DNA of 34,084 nt from a virus: positions 1 to 34,084 of the IMG/VR virus record IMGVR_UViG_3300020207_001276. One strand, 5' to 3'. The position numbers and the translations under genes were made by a program. Shown piece by piece: positions 28,933 to 34,084 of this stretch. The notes beneath the pieces were generated by a model that saw only the letters and a program-made list of their open reading frames with translations, had not been told where the DNA came from and searched no databases. The stretch's first letter is position 1. Each line of letters opens with the position of its first letter.

Positions 28933-29605
28933 ACTAATTGAGTGTAAAGACGAAATCATCCAAGTATTCGACGAAAAAGCAACAGAAATTAAAGAAGACG
29001 GTTTGGATTATTTTAATCGCCCAGACGGTGGTTGGATCAATCGTGTTTGGGCTAATGATTCTATTAGACGGGCACATATAGATGTAGTTGACGCTCGTGA
29101 TACTAAAGGACTTTGGATGATGCACGTATGCATTTTCCCTACACTTGATAATCCAGCACCTATATACGGCTTTGATGTAATTGCTGGCAAAAACAAAATG
29201 ACAGGAGCATTCCACGACTTTAGTGCAAGTGCAGATCCAGACCATCCAATGATTGACGGGTACAGAGAAAGTGTTGCACACTTTGTTCCTGAGAAACAAC
29301 GTGAACTTCCTGAGTGGGCTCGCAATATCTTTACAGATAAAATGCTTGCCGCTGGTAACGTAAAGTCTGAAGAGGAAGCAACAGAAATTATTAGAATTGC
29401 TCTTAGTAATTTACGAGCATATTTTGATGAAGTAGGTTTATCAAAAGGTGAAGGCGACCAAACTCTCGTGGCAGCGGCACAAGATTACTATTGTCACAAT
29501 CAGCAACAAAATCCTCACACACCCAATGTAATGAAAAGTTTGGGACTACCAGAAGAAGATGTAGACAAATTCTGCACGGATATGTTGTTTCCTAAACTCG
29601 CATAA
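28913..29605 (+). CDS. pcyX: Ferredoxin-dependent bilin reductase (PcyX/PcyA-type)
   Basis: 230 aa; TTG start with GGAG seven bases upstream, inside ho1. The substrate-binding pattern matches PcyA: MMHVCIFP with His71 and GFDVIAG with Asp88, the same 17-residue spacing as His88 and Asp105 of PcyA. The PcyA Glu76 position appears as Asp57 (HID). End motifs LPEWARNIF, MLAAGNV and NPHTPNVM fit the family. It reduces biliverdin to a bilin using ferredoxin. PcyX, described from uncultured oceanic phages beside a heme oxygenase gene, makes phycoerythrobilin; the symbol is my inference. Confidence 0.88.
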   Translation: MSLIWNKLIECKDEIIQVFDEKATEIKEDGLDYFNRPDGGWINRVWANDSIRRAHIDVVDARDTKGLWMMHVCIFPTLDNPAPIYGFDVIAGKNKMTGAFHDFSASADPDHPMIDGYRESVAHFVPEKQRELPEWARNIFTDKMLAAGNVKSEEEATEIIRIALSNLRAYFDEVGLSKGEGDQTLVAAAQDYYCHNQQQNPHTPNVMKSLGLPEEDVDKFCTDMLFPKLA

Positions 29606-29609
29606 ATAC
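29602..29609 (+). promoter_or_regulatory. Late-type promoter box ATAAATAC
   Basis: CATAAATACTAAA overlaps the bilin reductase stop, 22 bases before ATG 29632, with AGGAAAC as ribosome site. Confidence 0.6.
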
Positions 29610-29631
29610 TAAAAAGATTTAGGAAACAGTA

Positions 29632-30699
29632 ATGCGTTTTAGTGATTTTAAAATTGTAGAAGAAGCAGAGCCAATTCCGGACCGTATTTCTTACATCATA
29701 GACCAAATGAAGGCAAACCCTGAAATTTTAAAGAGGGTTTATAGACTTGTGAAATCTGAAATGGATTTAGCAGATAAGAAAGATCCGGAGAATATGCTGA
29801 AGCCTGAACTTACTAAACCTGAAAGGGACTATAACTACAAGGGCGTATTAGAAGCATTTATACAAGCACTAAACAACACTCCAGGTGATTATGACGATAT
29901 GGCAGCATTTTTAAGTACATACGGAAAAACCAATTACATAGATACTAAAGAACTTATGGCAGATGGTTATTCAGGATGGACTGCTTGGTTAAAAGGTTCG
30001 GGCAAAGTAAGTCAAGACTTTATACACAAATTGTATGCAAATTTGTTTCCTGTAAAATTAAACATTAACGGATCTAACAGAGGCCCAGGCGAAGTAGGTC
30101 TTGCACTATTAAGTCCGCAGATTGAATTTGCTACAATTGGTGACTTATCAATTAACGGTGTTGAAGTAGAAGTTAAAGGTGAAGTATCGTCAGGTGGTGG
30201 TAGACTTAAAAACTCTAATGCAGATTACGGACAGCCAAATTTAGAAAGTGTATACGATGAATTTGAAATTCCAGAAGACCAACGACCCAAGAGATTACCA
30301 ACAGGTAATTCAGGATCAAAAGATCCTCGCTACTTTCAAGATCTTGCAATGCGTTTAGACAAAATTAGTCCAGGCGCAGGAAAAGCGTACATTACTGAAT
30401 TGTTTCAAGGAACATATATTAATGGCGACGAAAAACTTATTAATAAAATGATTGCAAACTATGACAAGTTAGATCGCACAGAAGTTGGTTTACTTGCTAT
30501 GAAAATTTCTTACAGTAGTTACGCAAACATTTTAAAGAAAAAAGGATTTAGTAAATTCTTGTTCTTAAAACTTGAAGGCGAAAAATCATTAGCATTTGAC
30601 GTTGACGACTACGAAGGATTTTTTGAGTTCTTCAAACTTGGTTCATTAGATTGGGCAGATGGTCAAAACGGTCCAGCAGTGCAGGCATCAATGGTATGA
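29632..30699 (+). CDS. Capsid-leader protein with nuclease-like motif, 355 aa
   Basis: The leader MRFSDFKIVEEAEP is almost the same as that of the 4466 gene. Body: GPGEVGLALLSPQIEF, GDLSINGVEVEVKGEV (Asp...Glu-x-Lys) and SSGGGRLKN resemble a PD-(D/E)XK core. A long helical region (YFQDLAMRL) and a C-terminal FLFLKLEGEKSLAFDVDDYEG follow. I do not recognise a named family; a nuclease packaged in the head is inference. It overlaps the next gene by ATGA at 30696-30699. Confidence 0.62.
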   Translation: MRFSDFKIVEEAEPIPDRISYIIDQMKANPEILKRVYRLVKSEMDLADKKDPENMLKPELTKPERDYNYKGVLEAFIQALNNTPGDYDDMAAFLSTYGKTNYIDTKELMADGYSGWTAWLKGSGKVSQDFIHKLYANLFPVKLNINGSNRGPGEVGLALLSPQIEFATIGDLSINGVEVEVKGEVSSGGGRLKNSNADYGQPNLESVYDEFEIPEDQRPKRLPTGNSGSKDPRYFQDLAMRLDKISPGAGKAYITELFQGTYINGDEKLINKMIANYDKLDRTEVGLLAMKISYSSYANILKKKGFSKFLFLKLEGEKSLAFDVDDYEGFFEFFKLGSLDWADGQNGPAVQASMV

Positions 30700-32078
30700 G
30701 ATATAGTGAGTTTAAATTAGTAGAATCAAAAGGAATGTTTGGCCGCAATGAAGGCGATACATTTACACACCATGACGGTCGTGAATATTCTATTGTACAA
30801 GTTGTAGCATTTCCAGATGCACAGACACAACGATTTGAATCGCCAGAACAACGCGATGAAGAAATTAAAAAGTTTGAAGCAGAACATAATTCACAAATTG
30901 AATGGGTTAATAGACCAAATACAGGAATGCTTGCATTTGGTATTGCACAGTTAGATGACCAAGATGGTAATCATGTATTTTGGGGTAGATATCTAAAATC
31001 AACATCATTTGATATGATGGGTGCTTGGCAAAACAAACAAGTTCCTGCAGGTTGGGCACTACAAACTAAAGGCGCACAAAAGTTTGCCGCAGGTTATGAT
31101 CCACAAGCATTAATTAAAACAGAAAATAGATTCCAAGGCATCGACAGTATTGTTAATACTGTTGTTAAAAATGCAGACGATCAAGTTAAAGACGTATTTA
31201 AAGAAGCACTACAGAATTTAGCACAAGGTAGTGGACAAGTTGTATTTCCAGAGATGTATGAGCAACAAGCAGCCATTCGTGATTACTTTGGCGAGATTAT
31301 GCAACCAGTTGCATTAATGGGCGGAGTAATTGGTGGACAAGCAGAAGATGCTCGTCGTGAATTAGCAGACGGTGCTGAATGGCGTGACTGTCAAGTTATG
31401 TGGCCAATGAGTATGAATGCCGCATTATGTGATTCGTTTATGATTGCTCCTAATGGTGCTGAAATTGGCATTAGTTCAAAAGGTGGACAAGGTGCTGCCG
31501 CAAGTGCAAAAAATCTAAATGATGCTGTTATTAAAGCACGTAAAGATGGTAAAGATATTGTAGAGCCAGGCGGCGTATCAGAATTTGCCGCACAACTTGT
31601 AGATATTATCGCAAGCAATACAGCAATAGAAGGCCCGATTGCTGTTGGTAAGTTCTTAAAGATTCCAGGTATTGACGATAACTTACAACAAGAAATCAAC
31701 GAATACATTCAATCTGGTAAATCAGATTTAGACGGATTATCCCCTCAAGCACAAAAGATTGCAGAGCCGTTTGCATTTAAATTAGAAACAAAAGGCTTTA
31801 ACACAGGCTATGCACTATTAAGTGCCGCAAGTAAAACTTGTGCAAAAGTTGTTAATGCAGAAGAAGTGTTTTCAAAAGGTGCTATTGCATTATTGAATCA
31901 GTCAGATATTATTCAATTATATACACACATGGGTAAAGACAAAAATGATGCTGTACTAAAAGAGTTTAAAGCAGTATATCCTCCAAGTTTCACTGGCAAG
32001 GTATGGCTCGAAGGCGGCAAGAACTACTATAGTTCACGTGTTGGCGGCAAGATGGCATTTGCTATCGGCAAGAAATAA
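30696..32078 (+). CDS. Capsid-leader protein with KGG motif, 461 aa
   Basis: Start ATG 30696 (MRYSEFKLVESKGM), chosen for its overlap with the stop of the previous gene and its leader; an in-frame upstream ATG at 30651 lies inside that gene. Body: FWGRYLKSTSFDMMGAW, CDSFMIAPNGAEIGISSKGGQGAAAS (acid, strand, Lys-Gly-Gly, as in some restriction-type nucleases) and a C-terminal GGKNYYSSRVGGKMAF. Coupled to the preceding leader-bearing protein, it may work with it after injection. Family unknown; function inferred only from motifs. Confidence 0.62.
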   Translation: MRYSEFKLVESKGMFGRNEGDTFTHHDGREYSIVQVVAFPDAQTQRFESPEQRDEEIKKFEAEHNSQIEWVNRPNTGMLAFGIAQLDDQDGNHVFWGRYLKSTSFDMMGAWQNKQVPAGWALQTKGAQKFAAGYDPQALIKTENRFQGIDSIVNTVVKNADDQVKDVFKEALQNLAQGSGQVVFPEMYEQQAAIRDYFGEIMQPVALMGGVIGGQAEDARRELADGAEWRDCQVMWPMSMNAALCDSFMIAPNGAEIGISSKGGQGAAASAKNLNDAVIKARKDGKDIVEPGGVSEFAAQLVDIIASNTAIEGPIAVGKFLKIPGIDDNLQQEINEYIQSGKSDLDGLSPQAQKIAEPFAFKLETKGFNTGYALLSAASKTCAKVVNAEEVFSKGAIALLNQSDIIQLYTHMGKDKNDAVLKEFKAVYPPSFTGKVWLEGGKNYYSSRVGGKMAFAIGKK

Positions 32079-32116
32079 TCCCATATAACTCCTACATAAT
32101 ATATACCCCATATACC

Positions 32117-32124
32117 GATAAATA
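32117..32124 (+). promoter_or_regulatory. Late-type promoter box for the curli genes
   Basis: GATAAATA lies 18 bases before ATG 32143 with GGAGGG (32130-32135) as ribosome site. Just upstream, CCCATATA occurs twice (32079-32116 region), a possible binding repeat. Confidence 0.6.
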
Positions 32125-32142
32125 TAAGTGGAGGGTAGTCTT

Positions 32143-32595
32143 ATGAGGACAATAATAGCAACTTTAGTATTATTTTATGCAACAAGTGCAGTTGCGAGCG
32201 AGATGGTCTGGGGATTTAAAAATCCACGTTTTAGCGGACAAGGATATAGTTCGCATGTACTATCTACAGAGCAATTACAACACAATCGCAAAGAAGATAT
32301 TAAAGCAAAAGCAGAAGCTGAACAAAGACGTATCGAGCGTGAACTTGAAAACACAACCCTAAACAAATTCTTAAAGAACGTAGAATCACGTATCTACGCA
32401 CAAATTTCAAAGCAGATGGTAGACGCTATGTTTGCTGATTGTTCAGACTCTTGTGCTAATACAGGCACAGCAGAAATTGAAGGCTCAACTATTGTTTGGG
32501 TCAAAGCAGACGGTATGATCACTTTAACAGTTACACAAGATGATGGAACAGTTACTGAGATTAGCATACCGGCAGATGGAGATTTTAGTTTTTAA
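32143..32595 (+). CDS. csgF: Curli assembly protein CsgF
   Basis: 150 aa from ATG 32143; the upstream in-frame GTG at 32128 lies on the ribosome site, so it is rejected. Signal peptide MRTIIATLVLFYATSAVA. The mature N-terminus SEMVWGFKNPRFSGQGYSSHVL corresponds to the CsgF segment (FxNPxFGG) that plugs the CsgG pore. The middle is helical, and the end WVKADGMITLTVTQDDGTVTE matches the beta-rich CsgF tail. Secreted to the outer membrane to help nucleate curli. It overlaps csgG by one base. Confidence 0.9.
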   Translation: MRTIIATLVLFYATSAVASEMVWGFKNPRFSGQGYSSHVLSTEQLQHNRKEDIKAKAEAEQRRIERELENTTLNKFLKNVESRIYAQISKQMVDAMFADCSDSCANTGTAEIEGSTIVWVKADGMITLTVTQDDGTVTEISIPADGDFSF

Positions 32596-33470
32596 TGTTG
32601 CGTATGGGATCAGTACTACTAATTATTGCTTTTCTGACTGGATGTACAGCTATGAATAGTAGCTTACAAACACTCAAAGAGGCAGAGATCTCGCCTACGG
32701 TACAAGCATCGCCTATACAACAAAGATTAGAAGATGTTCCAGAATTAGATGGAGAAACAATTACAATCGCTGTTTATAGTTTTACAGATAAAACAGGACA
32801 GCGTAAACCCAGTGACATGGTTGCTAATCTAAGCAGTGCAGTCACACAAGGCTCAGAAGCCTGGGTTATCAAAGCCTTACAAGAGGTGGGCAACGGCAAA
32901 TGGTTTGAAGTTGTTGAACGTGTAGGTATGGACAATCTTATCAAAGAGCGTCAACTTATAAGACAGACACGTGAAAACTACGAAGGAGATAATGCTCCTA
33001 AACTAAAACCATTGTTGTTTGCAGGGCTCATTCTCGAAGGCGGCATTGTTGGATATGATAGCAATGTAGCAGTCGGAGGAGCAGGAGCCAGTTGGCTTGG
33101 CATTGGTGCAAGCACAGAATATAGAATCGACAACGTAACAGTGGTAATGCGTATCGTATCAGTTAGCACAGGGAAAGTGTTACTGAGTATAGCAACGGAG
33201 AAAACCATTGCAAGCCACAGGTCCGGAGCGGACGTTTTTAAGTTCCTTGATATGGGAACTCAACTGTTAGAAACTGAAACTGGTTTCTCAGTTAATGAGC
33301 CTGTCAACTATGCTGTGAGGGCGGCCGTTGAACAGGGAATCGTAGAATTAGTCTACGAAGGTCAACGAAAGGGACTTTGGAAGTTCCAGGAGGGTAAACA
33401 AAATGAAATTAAGAACGTTGATATTATTGTTGACGGCAACACTATTTCTAACTCCAGCTCTGGCGAATGA
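32595..33470 (+). CDS. csgG: Curli secretion channel CsgG
   Basis: 291 aa. Lipobox FLTGC (Cys17). Domain motifs: ITIAVYSFTDKTGQRKPSD, KWFEVVERVGMDNLIKERQLIR, LEGGIVGYDSNVAVGGAGASWLGIGAS and TEYRIDNVTVVMRIVSVSTGKVL all follow E. coli CsgG. CsgG is a nine-subunit outer-membrane channel that exports curlin. Full length. csgF comes before it and a curlin-like gene starts inside its end. Pelagimyophages are known to carry csgG and csgF; the role in infection is open. Confidence 0.94.
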   Translation: MLRMGSVLLIIAFLTGCTAMNSSLQTLKEAEISPTVQASPIQQRLEDVPELDGETITIAVYSFTDKTGQRKPSDMVANLSSAVTQGSEAWVIKALQEVGNGKWFEVVERVGMDNLIKERQLIRQTRENYEGDNAPKLKPLLFAGLILEGGIVGYDSNVAVGGAGASWLGIGASTEYRIDNVTVVMRIVSVSTGKVLLSIATEKTIASHRSGADVFKFLDMGTQLLETETGFSVNEPVNYAVRAAVEQGIVELVYEGQRKGLWKFQEGKQNEIKNVDIIVDGNTISNSSSGE

Positions 33471-34084
33471 TATCTATATAGAGCAAGTTGGTGACAGCTT
33501 AGATTTAGATATTACGCAAGACGGTGGAAGCAATGAGTTTGGTGATTCAACAACGGTAGTTTCACTAAACGGCGATTTAATGACGTTTAGTATAACACAA
33601 CAAGGCGATAGCAACGATATTGCCGCAGTTATAAATGGTGACAGTTACACAGGTACATGGGCATTCACAGGAGACTACAACACAGTAGATTTAAAATGTG
33701 ATAGCTTAGGTACAGCTGGTAGCGGAAACTGTGAAAGTGTAACACTTAATATAACAACCACAGGCGATGATAATGCTTATAAGTTTTATATCGGTGAAAA
33801 CACTGACGCAGGCGGCAGCACAGTTAACTTTACTATAACTGGTGACGATAACGTAGTAGACGCTGACATCGACGGTATTGATGCAACTATTGACGTAGAT
33901 GTAACTAATACATTGCCAACTAATACTACATCAATTACAAGTGCTAATGACGCAACTCTAAGCACTACTAATGGTGGTAACATCATTGATATTAATGTAG
34001 ACGGTGGAGCATCAGGTGCAGGTCACGTAATTGATTTAGATCTTGATGGCGCGGCTAACGTAGTTACAATAGATCAAAGTGGTA
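33403..34084 (+). CDS. Curlin-like secreted repeat protein (cut by window end)
   Basis: Start ATG 33403 with AGGAGGG upstream; it overlaps csgG by 68 bases in another frame and is open to the window end (227 codons). Signal peptide MKLRTLILLLTATLFLTPALA. The mature part is Asn/Gly/Asp/Thr-rich with repeats like ITQDGGSNEFG, ITQQGDSNDI and IDQSG, the Q-x-G-x-x-N core of curlin (CsgA/B) repeats. Two cysteines (KCDS and NCES) are unusual for curlin. It is the probable cargo of CsgG/CsgF. Whether it forms amyloid cannot be told. Confidence 0.8.
   Translation, partial: MKLRTLILLLTATLFLTPALANDIYIEQVGDSLDLDITQDGGSNEFGDSTTVVSLNGDLMTFSITQQGDSNDIAAVINGDSYTGTWAFTGDYNTVDLKCDSLGTAGSGNCESVTLNITTTGDDNAYKFYIGENTDAGGSTVNFTITGDDNVVDADIDGIDATIDVDVTNTLPTNTTSITSANDATLSTTNGGNIIDINVDGGASGAGHVIDLDLDGAANVVTIDQSG

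Noticed and set aside
1-34084. CRISPR arrays, insertion sequences, integrase or tRNA genes
   Set aside because: No repeat-spacer pattern, transposase, integrase or cloverleaf was seen on either strand.

Overview
The window is a densely packed, AT-rich piece of a marine T4-like myovirus genome. Nearly all genes lie on the + strand, start and stop codons often overlap, and there are no tRNAs or host housekeeping operons. T4-type features include class Ia ribonucleotide reductase with glutaredoxin, a PAAR spike-tip protein, a beta-helix tail spike, short proteins with a capsid-targeting-like N-terminus, and repeated TATAAATA/CTAAATA late-promoter boxes. No photosystem genes are seen, so a typical cyanophage is unlikely. 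The permuted tmRNA, ribosomal protein bS21 and phage curli genes resemble pelagimyophages. A C-terminal piece of reverse-type DsrA beside IscU instead points to a sulfur oxidiser such as SUP05/Thioglobus. The host is therefore unresolved from this window.

Layout. 1-2487: auxiliary genes (rdsrA 3' end, small ORFs, iscU, a short nucleotide-sugar dehydrogenase). 2484-3266 (minus): a class 3 lipase, divergent from the next block. 3347-10639: virion/head-associated block with a nucleotidyltransferase, a DUF6267-like protein, an abundant small protein with a strong terminator, two tandem basic paralogues and a core/scaffold-like protein with a possible -1 frameshift into the next frame. 10646-13510: PD-(D/E)XK exonuclease and tail spike. 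13554-17282: nrdA, nrdB and grx. 17284-18475: LSm-like protein, PAAR tip, small protein and a two-piece tmRNA. 18516-23813: nuclease, winged-helix regulator, cell-wall hydrolase, three overlapping lipoproteins and a large membrane coiled-coil protein. 23797-29605: host-takeover and metabolic genes (bS21, 2OG-Fe(II) oxygenase, GMP reductase, GroEL, Hsp20, ClpS, heme oxygenase, ferredoxin-dependent bilin reductase). 29632-32078: two proteins with capsid-targeting-like N-termini and nuclease-like motifs. 32143-34084: csgF, csgG and a curlin-like gene cut by the window end.

How it fits together. Nucleotide supply comes from RNR, glutaredoxin and GuaC. Protein folding and turnover are covered by GroEL, Hsp20, ClpS and a tmRNA whose tag ends in ALAA. 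Redox metabolism is represented by rDsrA, IscU and HO plus bilin reductase. The envelope is addressed by the lipase, SleB hydrolase, lipoproteins and curli export. Two promoter classes can be read: sigma70-like TTGACA/TTGACT with a 17-base spacer (seven sites fit or nearly fit) and T4-like late boxes. Two 5' leaders look regulated: a hairpin enclosing a promoter at 19397-19448, and a ROSE-like leader before hsp20.
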